Shown: in pieces, positions 34,138-45,860 of the stretch
Position numbering within the stretch: the stretch's first letter is position 1
Layout: each line of letters begins with the position of its first letter
Origin: Enoplolaimus lenunculus
Taxonomy: Eukaryota > Nematoda > Enoplea > Enoplida > Thoracostomopsidae
Direction of reading: 5' to 3'
Assembly (NCBI GenBank): GCA_030248215.1
Contig: JASANG010003801.1
Span: 62,001-126,000 of the forward strand
Length of the DNA: 64,000 nucleotides
Notes under the pieces: model-generated
Database searches by the model: none
What the model was told of the DNA's origin: nothing
The model's input: only the letters and a program-made list of their open reading frames with translations
Program-made: the position numbers and the translations under genes

Positions 34138-37100
34138 TTAATAAGCTTTTTCAGCCAGTGATCGTGCGTCAAACTCATCATCAAAACCGTTATTTCGTTG
34201 CTGTTCTTCTTCCGCGGCGTCTTGTGCCGCTTTTCGCTTCTTCGCCAATTTTGCTGCGCTGTCTTGGATCGCTCCGATGACCAAATCAATGCCCATTGCC
34301 AAAATTGCCAGGCCAACAATGATGTAAATCGCAGATACACCTGTGATCACTGATCCCAATACTCCAGTATCTTCGATACCTGAAAATGAAAACGGCCAAA
34401 ACTTGAAACGCGCTTTGGTAAAGAAACAATTTCACAATCCCCAGCAAAGCGAAAGGTGTGAAACGAGTTCGGGGCGAGATTAGCTGGCTCAGTCATTACA
34501 AATTCATTCCAACCCTAGAAAAATTTGACCTACACTGTAATGTAGGTTTAATCCTTTCAAGAACACCATAGTATATGTATATACTCTAGTGAGCCGAATA
34601 AGAGGGAGAGGACTGATATTTATTTGGCCTCTCCAGAGGGTACCCGCCCTTGTTATTCGGTTACGGACTGTTATTTATTTTCAACCCACGCTCCGCTGCC
34701 CTTCGTTACTGATATATATCCGGTACTGCAATTATCCGTTGAATTAAACGTTTATTGGTGTTGAATCAAAAGCGTTAGCGAGAATGCAAGGTTAAAGTTA
34801 GGAATTATTTTCAAACTTTCAGTAGGTATGCTTCAAAGTTTCGAACTCAATTTTATTTGGGTTTGGAGTCATTTATGCCCTATAATAAGGGATACTTGAC
34901 ATTTATGGACTCTAATTAGACTTTAGGGACTCTATCCGCTTCCGGACACTTATTAGGGATACGGACTCTAATTGATTGGGACTCAAAATAGGGACCCCTT
35001 CCCCCTATTTGTATATATGAATAAACAGATGTACAGTTAATTTTTCATAATTACATGCCATGCTACCTAAAAATGCTTTGATGTCCTTTCAGCTTTAAAA
35101 TGCTTACCAGAAACTACTTTGAAACCGACCCGTTCAAAACCTGTGCGTCAAATTTGGATTACAGCTTACCAGGGACATAATCACCGAATCCAATCGTTAA
35201 CAGGGTAACAAAGCAAAAATACGCCGAATTAACACCGTTCCATTCAGATTCGACAAGCATATAAAATATTATTCCAACGGCAACGTACACAATAACCACT
35301 GACAGCGTAACGTAAATTGGAATTTCTTTTTCTTTTTCTTCTATTTCGTCGTCGTCTTTGTCGTCAACCATTGTTGCATCCTGAAAAAAACGAACCATCC
35401 CACCTTTCTTGTAAATAGTCTCGTTTATGTTGTTGAGGAACTTAGCGCAAACTGTGTCTATGTCGTAGCCCAAGTCGTAATTTAGCCCAATTCCGAATTG
35501 GGCTTGTCCACGACGTCATTACGACTTGGGCTTGGCCATGGCGTAATTTATTATTTTGCGACAAGTGCACGCCTTGTGATTGGCTACTATTTTAATGCCA
35601 TGCACAAATACGAGCGGCTGATGCGAATACTCTTTTCTGATTGGCTAAGTAATCGCTACCGGTTGGCTATCAAACAGTACGTTTTACTGAGTAAAGTGGA
35701 TCAAGCAGGATTACGACTATCAAGTAACCAATCAGAAAACGCACAGCTTTATCAGCACTATTCCACCTTGGGATAGGCCAAGTCGTAATTTTGCTTTGCA
35801 TAGCCCAAACGGGAATTGGACTGAATTACAACTTGCGCTACGACATATATACGTGCAATAAATATACAATGTGCAGTGTTTAACAATTATTACGCGTATG
35901 CGCAGTAGAAAATTTCCACAAGGCGTGAGAATCGTCTAGGTTACGAGCGTTTAAGCTTTTATATTCGAGGAGTGGATGATAAGCAAACACATCTTGAACT
36001 GACACCATCAGAGTACGCATTTTTACGTTCAAATTATGATCAAGAGGTATTGCGGGCGTTGATGGTACCTCAAACGCCCCAACGTAAGTTTATCGTCTAC
36101 CAGCGCCTATTTACGCTATTGTTTGGGTCGAAATTTTTTCGAGTCCCCGCTGTAGTCGCGTAAACTTCATTGACGACAGGCAGGAAATTAAAAATTCTGA
36201 TAACAGAGCTATTTATGCATGCCCGTAGCTAGCTCATCTTGCTAGAGAGGGCTGAAAATCGTTCAAGACAGGCATTCAAGGGGTTTCAAAGACTTACAAA
36301 CAAGGTTGAAAATTATCTAGGAGGCCAAAATTTTTCTGGGGGGCTGAGCCCTCCTGGCCCCTCTTTGGCTACGGGCCCGTATCTATGGTGTCACCGTCAG
36401 TTGAGTTGAAACTTACTGAATCTCGTCTTTGAACGGCTGAAAATTAAAACAGTTTAAATTAAAGAAAATAAATATTTAAAGCATATGCATTACAGCAGCC
36501 AAGTGCAAAGCCAATATTTTCATTTCGGAGGGGTTCCGGCTACCAGGTGTTACAGAAAACGTAAAAGGTAGATTTATTTGGTTCATGTATTGGCTTGCAG
36601 ACTTTCAGACCACCGACTACGATTTCCAGTGCGTTTCATTCCCAATCACAAGTTGTTGGTGCTTTTCTATTAATTCTGAACCGACATTGCTTTAGTGGTA
36701 TATGTACCAATATTTATTTTCTCACGCGTTGTGTGCGAACGTTTAACACACTACATATTGTATGTACCTATTTGTGCGCAACGCCAAACGAAAATCCAGG
36801 CTACGCCTATTTACTACGCACATGAGTGCAGAGTATGTGAAAAATCTGTGCTCAGTGTAAATGTGAGTTCACGTTTTAAAAACTATGGCCAATGTTACTG
36901 TTAGGGGCGTAACAGTAGATTAAGCGTATTCGTAAGCCTAAGCCTGCGCCTAAGCGTTGCAAAAAGGTGTTCCTAGGCCCAAGCCTAAGCAAAAAATGTG
37001 ATCTAGCATCTAAACCTACTCTTTAACAGACCCGCCAGAAACCTGGACGCGACTAAAAGTAACATGGGCCAAAAATCATTTTAATACTCAACTTTTACGA

Positions 37101-40100
37101 TCTGTTTGAAGGGACGGCTTCTAAAAGAAACAGATAGCATTCACAACCGTCGATCGAATCCGTGTGATTGGCCACTACCGTCGCAAACAATTTCTTGGCT
37201 CAAAAATGGGTACTGTAGCTATGGCTTACCTGCCAAATCTCGTTCTCGTTGTGCCGCTGCCGCTTTCCGTTTGTTGCAAGTGTAACAACATACGCGTCGC
37301 CAGACAAATCGAATTGCGTTTGCCATAAGGCCACCTAAAATTACAAATAAACCAACCAATCAGTGACAGAAGATTCCGTTTAATGGCCCTAATCGTGGCG
37401 CTAATATTTTGATGACGTCCGGTGCCGTTCGTCATCGTCCGGCACAGCCCACTATCGTCCGGCACCGTCCGTTGCCGTTCGTCGCCATGTGTCGCTGTGC
37501 GCGGACAGCGTCGGACGGCGACGGACGGCACCGGATGGTGCCACACGACAAGTATGGCGCCGACCTAATAATGAAATCTATGTATATACCAGGGTGAACT
37601 GTTAGCTAATATTAGTTGTAGGTATGCAGGGGGCAGCATTTATACGAATGCAAGACTGTTTATAAAAGAAGTCATAGCTTAGGCCCGATGATATTCAGCG
37701 TAAGAATATGCCTTAGAAACCTACGCCTAAGCCTCAACCGGCTTAAGTATAGCCGTAAAAAATTAGCGAGCGAAGCCTCCAAAATGGTTAATGAACGAAG
37801 CAGACCCGTAGCCAGCTCACCTTGCTATGAAGGCTAAAAAATTTTCAGAACAGGCATACTAGAGTTTTCAATAACTTACAAGCAAAGTTGAAAATTTTCA
37901 GGACGAGAGCAAAATCTCAGCAAAGATTAGTATAACGAAACCTCGATGAATATTGGCAAACAAATGTTTAAACATATTCTGTTGCTGTCGACAGGCAAAC
38001 ATGACAACCTTAAACAAACCTGGGCATATCCGGATGTTTAACCCTCCGTTGAATCCTTAGAGCATATTCTTAAACATTATTTACTTTCAATTTATGAAAA
38101 ATCAAAAAAATTCAACTTATCGTTGAAACTTACCAACATTGGTTAAAAACATTGTCATAAGCGGAATCGCGAACAATGAATACAAAATCACTGCAATTTG
38201 GCCCCATTCCGATTTCGGTGCTACATGACCGTAACCTGAAACCGTAAACCCATTATCGTCAGTATTCTCTCAAATGTGTATAGCACCTACACAGCAAAAA
38301 ATGGTGAGTCAAATGGACTCTTAAAAAAAGAAAAAAAAAAAAAGCAGAGTCAAATTCGATTCACTGAGTCGCATGTTTGACTCTGGCGGAGTTGAATTTG
38401 ACTCAGTTTGTGTAGTCCCGTAGAGCCTATTTCGGAGAGAGTCAATTTGACTCACCATTTTTTGCAGTGTCATAGTAATAGATGGTCAAGTTTTAAAACA
38501 ACAAAAGTAGAATAAATTTTGATTCAGCAATTAGAAAATCCGCCTACTTCAGCGTCCTAACCGGAAGCAACCCCACGTCTACGCTATTCCTCAGGCCCCT
38601 AAATTTATATACATCATTTTTACTGCTATGCGTCAGTTTTCTAGAATTCAATGTCACAGATTATACACGTTATTCGTTCAACTTTGAAATAATTGCGTTC
38701 AGTTACCCGCGTGGGGCATTGCGAGCCCTAGCCAGAGGAGAATCCAAAAATTTGAGACGGGGCGGCGGCGGTGGCGGGCTGGGAAATGTTATGAAACGCA
38801 AAAATTGTAAAGTTAGCCACGGTAATGCGTTCATGGTAGGCAAACGCGCCAGTGTAAATGAACACTGTGGGCTAATCCAGACAAGGATTCAGCAACCAAC
38901 TATCTCACCGCTGTAAAAACGTTTATACCGACCGATAAGGTGTACGCAAGATATTGTGGAAGTTGCATTTTTAATAAACGTACCGATCGTGGTCAAAATG
39001 GACGCAGTGAACAAAATAGCGCTAGGAACGCTCCATTTATACGAGTGTGAGTCAGCGTCTGGAACACTTCCTGGATATCCATGAACTTCGATTTTGGTAC
39101 GAATTTTCGCTTGATATCTTTCAAGAACGCTCTGGAAAAAAATTGAACTTAAATTATGACTTTAAATGTACACTGCAAAAAATGGTGAGTCATATTGACT
39201 CTATCCGAAATAGGCTTTTCCAGACTATACAAACTGAATCAAATTCGACTCCGCCAGAGTCAAATTGAGTCGTTGAATATGACTCAGGCGAAGTCGAATT
39301 TTGACTCAGTTTGTGTAGTCCTGAAAAGCCTATTTCGGATAGAGTCAATATGACTCACCGTTTTTTGCAGTGTAATATGTCGACAAACTCGGGAACTTGC
39401 AATATTTTTTTGCTCGAGACTGAACGTGAACGTGGATCAGCTGATTTTTTAAAAATCCCTGGATCCACGCTATGGATTACAAAGTTTATCTTGATCGCTA
39501 TTAGGTATAATTTTTTAAAATTTAATTTCGTTTTCAAATTAATTTTTAAAAAGTCAACACATTACTACCAAAAAGTTAATGTTAGGAAAGGCCCGTAGCC
39601 AGCTCACATTCCTTTGGAGGACTGAAACTATCTGAGGCGGGGGCATTCAAGGGTTTTCAATGACTTACAAGCAAAATTTAAAACTTTCTAGGAGGGCCAA
39701 AAATTTTAAAGGGGGGAGTCCCCCTTGGCCCCATTGCCCACGGGCCCGTGTTAGGATCAGATCGGATCTGTTTGATCGGTCTGTGGATTTTAGCAAATCG
39801 TATCTCAGATCGCTATTAATGACAAATCAGCATCGGTTGTTTGGTTTATCAAGTTATTTTCGATCCGATCCAATCCACATCACCAATAGTGAATAATGCA
39901 AGATTATGCAAATCTTAGGGTTCCGCGTGGTACAAAATGTACCGCCGGGCGTTGCGTTTTTTGATAAACGCCGCTTATTTAGAAGTACGGGTCGCTGTCA
40001 CATGCAATACCCTTAAATGGCACTATATAAGCGGAGTGTTTTCCGCTGGCTAATTAAAATTGTAGACTCACGGTGCCTTCTTAATATAATGCAAAACTGT

Positions 40101-40602
40101 TACTTTCTTGTTATTGGCTGACATTTGGCGTTTATTTGATTTCGCTCGAAATTTAAGTGTATACTTAAGTCGTCAATTTAATTAATTAATCCTTAAGTAT
40201 AACTTAAGTAAATACTTAAGTAAGGTTTCGCAAAACCAAGTCATTATTAAGTATCAACGTTGGACATCGGTAATTTCTTATTTGATTTGAGAAACGTCTT
40301 AAGATTTTAAACAACGAGTAAGCGAATCACTTACCGTAATTTCGTCTTTGTTACCTGCTCGGGTCGCATTAATTATCTTTTGGATGACTTTGTCTTTATA
40401 AGAACCTTCAATTTCCGTTGAATGCCGTATTGTTTCGTTAAATCTGAATATTTCATCGTTTAACTCAATTGCTCGAAACAGGAACGCTCCGCCGATGCAG
40501 TAGAGCGATACGATAAAACACAGACCTAAGTGACTGAAGCACGCTCTGAAAACGGAAAACGGACGCCCTTTGTAGACACAAAACCCATACAATGGATAAT
40601 AA
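34138..40602 (-). CDS. Two-pore-domain (K2P) potassium channel, first exon not found
   Basis: Membrane leak channel for K+. Exons on the minus strand: 40335-40602, 38984-39131, 38134-38235, 37230-37334, 35170-35451, 34138-34379. All are GT-AG, in phase, about 382 residues. In order: TM1 (CFIVSLYCIGGAFLFRAIE), a long extracellular cap, pore 1 with helix PSAILFTASILTTIGYGH, TM2 (VILYSLFAIPLMTMFL), a basic cytoplasmic linker, TM3 (VTLSVVIVYVAVGIIFYMLVE), pore 2 TIGFGDYVPG, TM4 (SAIYIIVGLAILAMGI). A charged tail of roughly 55 residues follows. Pore filters GYG and GFG are the usual K2P pair. The intron splitting the first Gly codon of pore-1 GYG is a position I recall as recurrent in this family. 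The 5' exon with the ATG is not located: exon 40335-40602 begins at an acceptor, in frame with YYPLYGFCVYKG. Subfamily is not assigned. Confidence 0.92.
34585..35018. mobile_element. Family I element in the last K2P intron
   Basis: CTAGTGAGCCGAATAAGAGG at the left, GGACTCAAAATAGGGACCCC near the right. Interior GTTAAACG / GGTATGCTTCAAAGTTTCG blocks as in other I copies. Confidence 0.65.
35461..35845. mobile_element. Family L inverted-repeat element abutting a K2P exon
   Basis: 385 bp with ends TGTCGTAGCCCAAGTCGTAA and, inverted, TGTCGTAGCGCAAGTTGTAA, flanked on both sides by TA. A long second inverted arm (AGCCCAATTC...) lies inside. TA duplication suggests a Tc1/mariner-type non-autonomous element. 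Its left edge is 9 bases from the predicted 3' splice site of the K2P exon 35170-35451. Confidence 0.75.
36221..36381. mobile_element. Family G element in a K2P intron
   Basis: GCCCGTAGCTAGCTCATCTT ... CCTCTTTGGCTACGGGCCCG inverted ends. Confidence 0.68.
36887..37070. mobile_element. Family B MITE in a K2P intron
   Basis: GGCCAATGTTACTGTTAGGG ... GACTAAAAGTAACATGGGCC with CCTAAG runs and the GCGTTGCAAAAAGGTGTTCC spacer. Confidence 0.78.
37389..37567. mobile_element. Family F GC-rich palindromic element
   Basis: GTGGCGCTAATATTTTGATG and (inverted) TCGGCGCCATACTTGTCGTG arms with repeated CCGTCCGTCGCCG-like blocks in both orientations. It lies 55 bp from a K2P exon. Confidence 0.65.
38263..38490. 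mobile_element. Family C MITE (38290-38469) inside a family E fragment
   Basis: The E left end (TCTCAAATGTGTATAGCACC) is interrupted by a C element with ends CACAGCAAAAAATGGTGAGT / CACCATTTTTTGCAGTG. This order dates the C insertion after the E insertion. A poly-A run lies in the C element. Confidence 0.6.
39171..39372. mobile_element. Family C MITE with TA duplication
   Basis: CACTGCAAAAAATGGTGAGT ... ACTCACCGTTTTTTGCAGTG flanked by TA. It lies 39 bp upstream of K2P exon 38984-39131, so it sits close to the branch region of that intron. Confidence 0.82.
39590..39750. mobile_element. Family G element with 8-bp duplication
   Basis: GGCCCGTAGCCAGCTCACAT ... TTGCCCACGGGCCCG, flanked by TGTTAGGA on both sides. 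Confidence 0.72.
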
Positions 40603-40687
40603 CTAAATTAATATATTGTATACGTATTTACACGCAGATTTCTTCGAGCCTAAGCCTGTACCTTAGCCAAGGACTTAAACTCCTGAG

Positions 40688-40898
40688 GGTCCATGTGTAG
40701 AACAGGGCCGGATCGTTTTCCTGTGTGCGGCTGTTATGGAGTCAGTTTAAAAGCTTTAGACTAACTTTTTTGCTTAGGCTTAGGCTTAGACTTAGGAATA
40801 GGCTCATCCTTGCACTGCTTAGGCTTATGCTTAGGCTTAGGCTTAAGCTTAGGAATATTCTTACACTGTACTGTTGCGGCCCTGTTGTATACATGGGT
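40688..40898. mobile_element. Family A MITE, longest simple TTAGGC type
   Basis: GGTCCATGTGTAGAACAGGG ... CCCTGTTGTATACATGGG enclosing two TTAGGC tracts separated by AATAGGCTCATCCTTGCAC. Confidence 0.75.
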
Positions 40899-40907
40899 AC
40901 CCCTAAA

Positions 40908-41130
40908 TTTTAGGCCCATATTTTCATACTTGTATAACAAATATTATCAGTTAGCATTTCTAAATTCGTTAACTATTGTGGTTGTTGAACTCAAAGTCGG
41001 TACAGGAGTAAAGCCAATCATATGTGAAAAATGTGCTGAATTTTAAGTCTTAGCATTCACTGGTTCGAAAGTTACAAGAATCAAATCACCAATTGGTGAT
41101 AGGTGCTACACATATTTTAGAATACGGGCT
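40908..41130. mobile_element. Family E MITE
   Basis: AGGCCCATATTTTCATACTT ... CATATTTTAGAATACGGGCTT inverted ends with ATTATCAGTTAG / CCAATTGGTGATAGG arms. It directly follows a family A copy. Confidence 0.65.
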
Positions 41131-41515
41131 TTAATATCAACTTGTAGTGAAGCCTGAGCCGTCTATGGGTAAATACGAGCTCAGACCTAAGCCTATGGTG
41201 ATTTTAGACACAGTATGACATGAAATGAGGCGATGAGAAAACTCTATACGAACACATCGAGGCGCAAACCGACCATAAAATTGACCCAAGCCGGAGCCGG
41301 AGGTCGGCAAAATTTGCGGAAGGCAGATGTCGTGCCTCGATGGGGCAAAATTATGCAATCAAAGCTGTCATAAATTGCCAAATTTTACATCTATTAATGT
41401 GGTCTGAAATTTTTGCTTTGCAGTTTTTTCCACAATAACGCAAATTATAAGACTACGAAAATTGTATCAAAGCTACGAACAAACTCATTCAACAGTACAA
41501 CTCGGATAAAAATTA

Positions 41516-41688
41516 GGCCAATGTAAACATCACGGGCGGAAGATTTTTCCGCAGGACTGCATTAGAGTAATACGGCGTGCACAATATAAACTAATTTTTG
41601 CTTAAGTCTTAGGCTTAGGTTTAGGTTTACACTTACGAATATGCTTATACTATATACTACTGTTGCGGCCCTGTTCTATACATTGACC
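41516..41688. mobile_element. Family A MITE
   Basis: GGCCAATGTAAACATCACGG ... CCCTGTTCTATACATTGACC, with near-matching 8-bp flanks AAAAATTA and AAAAATTC. Confidence 0.75.
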
Positions 41689-42782
41689 AAAAATTCGAAA
41701 AATTTCACTACTAAAATTGCGGAAATTTCTGCAATAGTTTTACCGGAGCCGGAAGCCCTTTGTCGGAGCCGGACGCATACCTTCAGTTGTACTCTATATT
41801 ACACGCGTATTGTGGCCATTCGGCCTTTAAGCTATTCGCAAACAAGAAAAAAAAGCACCAAGCTCAATCACATTACTTGAGTATAATCTTTGTGATTTTT
41901 CCCATTATTATCGTTTAATTAATATGCTATTAATTGATCTTAAATCAATTTCCTATTAACACCTGCGGTATAAAATAACTGTGTATTTCAACAACCCTTC
42001 TAAACTTTGAAATTATTTTGTATCGCCGTTTCTTGATTCGTTGAAACTATCGTTGAAGTGTCCAATTGTGGAGGTTTCGTCTAAACTGCGTGCAGCCAGT
42101 CTCGTTGGAAATAGGAATAATATAGATGTTAAAACACGCTATCCAGAGCTAAAGATTTATTGTACATACGAATATATATATTTATATGTATCAATTTATA
42201 TATTGGCCCATATATAAACACACATACACACGTATATATTCAGGGTTCAAAAGGAATTCCTGTTCCGGCCGCAATTTCTACAAAGATTCAGTTTCTGTTC
42301 TTGTTAATGTTCCTGCATTCGATGATGCAGAAACCGGAATTTTAACGGGTTTGTTGAAAATTACTCATAATCATGTAAATTTTGGGAACTGTGTTTTTTC
42401 AAATTAGTTCAATTTTATTGATCCTATTGGAACCCTGATACGATTATTCATACTCCTAAACCTAAACCGAAGCAAAAAATAGTCTAAAATCTAATCTTAC
42501 TTCAGTGCAATACTGCAAGGAAACGGAACGGCCTTTAATATGGACCAAATGCTGAAAACGTAGACGCATCCAGGATTTCTTTCCGCAGGAATAGATCCAA
42601 TATCCGTGGAGATTAAAGTATTTTGAAAACGACAGTTCGCGACAGTATGGACATCTGCCCCCCAAAACATGAAATTTGTAGTCCACAAAGGACGGAAGTT
42701 ATGGTCAGCTAACTTCAGCAATGAAAATGTAAAAAGTGTACTTATTTAAACGCAAAGCACAAACTTTTGTGTTACATCTTTC

Positions 42783-43252
42783 GGCCAATGTTAGTTTAAG
42801 TGGCGTAACAGTAGATTAAAGATAGTAAACTGAAAATTTTTCGCGTAACCCTTTCTCACATGAATATTTTCTATCCCCCCTGAGACCAACTTTTATGCTA
42901 GGATTCGAACTCCAGTGACTGGAGTGGGAGGCTTATACCATCACCACTCAACTATAGGAGCTTGACGCTCGAGCCCGAGGGCGCTCTCACGTCTTGTGGT
43001 GATTTAGTACTATGTATACGTGTTGCAATTGTTAAACACTGTGCGATATATACTATCTAACGTGTATACACTGCGCTGAGTTGCCTATGGGCAACTCAAT
43101 GTGAGAAGGGGTTATAGATAGTAAACTGAAAATTTTTCGCTTAAGCGTATTCCTAAGCCTAAGCCTAAGCAAAAAAAATGTTATCTAGAATCTAAACCTA
43201 CTCTTTTATACACCCACCAGAAACTTGGACGCCTGTTAAAGTAACATGGGCC
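42783..43252. mobile_element. Family B MITE interrupted by a nested insert
   Basis: Left part 42783-42819 and right part 43141-43252 together match family B. Flanks CATCTTTC and CATCTTTT give the 8-bp duplication with one mismatch. The break is at TTAA. Confidence 0.8.
42820..43140. mobile_element. Nested insert with 25-bp terminal direct repeats and a tRNA-like core
   Basis: An identical 25-bp sequence (AGATAGTAAACTG...TTTCGC) occurs at 42820-42844 and 43116-43140. Just inside it, TAACCCTTTCTCACAT and ATGTGAGAAGGGGTTA are inverted. TTAA lies on each outer side. The core (42896-42966, minus strand) is tRNA-like, with A-box-like TATAGTTGAGTGG and B box AGTTCGAATCC. It is either a SINE with long target duplication or a TTAA-specific element carrying a SINE. 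Confidence 0.65.
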
Positions 43253-43690
43253 CATCTTTTAATAAAAGCGATCGAAAATCACAGTACGTGTGGAGCATCT
43301 AAAATAGCCTCATGAATAACGACATGAGCACTAATTGCATTATAATCCTCGTGAGCAAAGCGACCGGAAAGTTAAACAAACTTTTTGAATTAAATCTTAC
43401 TCAACTATTGTGGTACTAAATTGACCGACTATAGTCCGGCGGGGCTAAAGTGTTTCCAGGGCTGAGCCCCCTGCCCTCCCCCATGACTATGCACCTGTAA
43501 CAAGCGCATGATGCCAGACATAAACGATATTAGTATGTTGAATGTTCGCAGGCGAAGCGTGCGGAAACTGTTTGTCATCTGTGTTCAATTTTCATTTTAT
43601 TTTTATATCCATTTGACCACTTTGTGAGAAACACTTTTGGGGAGCCGCCCTCTACCCTGGCTATGCAATTGCCTTAATCCTTTTAAAACT

Positions 43691-44509
43691 GGCGACCATA
43701 TAAAAGAGTAAGCTTAAGCTTTAGACTATTTTTTTTGCTTGGCTTAGGCTTAGGCTAAAAGAGTAAGCTTAAGCTTTAGACTAATTTTTTTGCTTGGCTT
43801 AGGCTTAGGCTAAAAGAGTAAGCTTAAGCTTTAGACTATTTTTTTGCTTGGCTTAGGCTTAGGCTAAAAGAGTAAGCTTAAGCTTTAGACTATTTTTTTG
43901 CTTGGCTTAGGCTTAGGCTAAAAGAGTAAGCTTAAGCTTTAGACTAATTTTTTTGCTTGGCTTAGGCTTAGGCTAAAAGAGTAAGCTTAAGCTTTAGACT
44001 AATTTTTTTGCTTGGCTTAGGCTTAGGCTAAAAGAGTAAGCTTAAGCTTTAGACTAATTTTTTTGCTTGGCTTAGGCTTAGGCTAAAAGAGTAAGCTTAA
44101 GCTTTAGACTAATTTTTTTGCTTGGCTTAGGCTTAGGCTAAAAGAGTAAGCTTAAGCTTTAGACTAATTTTTTTGCTTGGCTTAGGCTTAGGCTAAAAGA
44201 GTAAGCTTAAGCTTTAGACTAATTTTTTTGCTTGGCTTAGGCTTAGGCTAAAAGAGTAAGCTTAAGCTTTAGACTATTTTTTTGCTTGGCTTAGGCTTAG
44301 GCTAAAAGAGTAAGCTTAAGCTTTAGACTAATTTTTTTGCTTGGCTTAGGCTTAGGCTAAAAGAGTAAGCTTAAGCTTTAGACTATTTTTTTGCTTGGCT
44401 TAGGCTTAGGCTTAGGAATAGGCTCATTCATACACTTAGGTTTAGGCTTACGCTTAGGCTTAGGAATATGCTTTATAATACTGTTCCGCCCCTGTACTTT
44501 ACATTGGTC
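43691..44509. mobile_element. Family A MITE with an internal 55-bp array
   Basis: The right end CCGCCCCTGTACTTTACATTGGTC and a truncated left end bound thirteen units of about 54-55 bp (43702-44412), each with AAAAGAGTAAGCTTAAGC, TTAGACTA, a T run and GCTTGGCTTAGGCTTAGG. Units differ mainly in T-run length, so the expansion is recent. Confidence 0.88.
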
Positions 44510-44997
44510 AAAACTGTTTACATCGGACAAAAGCCACAACGGTTTACCCATATTTTAGCTACAATGAATGGCCAGGGTTCACAGTTGAAAATATTAGCCA
44601 AAATAACAACCAAACTATGATGATAAGTTTACATGAGAGATGGCGATAATTTAACAGAGCTTTCACGAGCTGAGGTATACCAGATAAATAGCCATAGCAA
44701 CGCCTAATTACTATATATTTTTCCTAAATACAGTAATGCAATGCACGATTTGCAAAAAGGCAGTATATATCGACTTAAAAATAAAGCTTTGAATGCTAAT
44801 TTTGAAAGGACAATCATTGTGAAATCAAGCATACAGCCAAAAGTACCTCGAGTCGTCAAAACTAATAGTTGATGCTATACAAGCACTAGCGCAGACTCGA
44901 TAATTCTTGTAAAAACATTTAAAGAGGCTAAAACGCCTATTTCTAATACTCTACAAAAGTGGCAATGTTTTAGATTGAAAGGCGTAAAAAAAGAAAC

Positions 44998-45144
44998 GCC
45001 CATGTATAGAACAGTGCTGAATCGTTTTTCGGAGGGGCTAGAATAGAGTGAGCTTAAAGCTTTAGACTAGGTAATTTGTTTGCTTTAGGCTAGGCTTAAG
45101 AATATGCTTAAACTACTGTTCCGGCCCTGTTCAATACATGGGCC
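44998..45144. mobile_element. Family A MITE
   Basis: GCCCATGTATAGAACAGTGC ... CCCTGTTCAATACATGGGCC, with a reduced TTAGGC interior. Confidence 0.7.
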
Positions 45145-45708
45145 AACAGAAGTATAGAGTACTCGTTTTTGTGAGCCTAAAGTGTAAACGCTAAACCTAA
45201 GCTTAAAATCGAATACCAAAATTGCCGGAAGCGTCGGCAAAAATCCTACTCAAGTGAGCGCCGGAGGTTTTTTGCCGGAGCCAAAGGCAGACCTTCAGTT
45301 GCACTCTGGTTTTATTCAGTTTAGATAAAACAAAAAAGCAGTCTAAAACTTAAGCTTACTTTATTGCAGTACTACAGAAAAAAGTTCCGCCATGAGTCTT
45401 ATAAATAAAGCCAGAGAGCGTACAAGAGTCTTTGAAGAGGCCATATCATCCTCTGTAGATTCAAGGTCTCAGATTGAGACTAGTTCCGTGCAATTTGGTG
45501 CTACACATCTTAGTGTCATGCATGCTTTGTAAATACATATTTCATTTTCCAATTACAAACAGGACCTACTAAACACTCATAAATATTTCACACAAATATT
45601 TTACTTTTAAAAGTGTGCCGGAGCCGACAGTTGACAGAATAAAATTACCGATTTCTACAAACCTCACCATTCTCGGTCATATAGCACGCTACTTTACGTT
45701 AATCCATA

Positions 45709-45857
45709 GGGCCAATGTAAAGAACAGGGGCGAAACAGTAAAGCATACTCCTAAACCTAAGCCTAAGATTAAGCCATGCAAAAAATTTGTCTAAAACTTA
45801 AGCTTACTCTATTGCAGCCCCACAGGAAAGCATTCCGCCCCTGATCTTTACATGGGC
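45709..45857. mobile_element. Family A MITE
   Basis: GGCCAATGTAAAGAACAGGG ... CCCCTGATCTTTACATGGGC. It directly abuts an N-family element that begins near 45861. Confidence 0.7.
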
Positions 45858-45860
45858 ATT

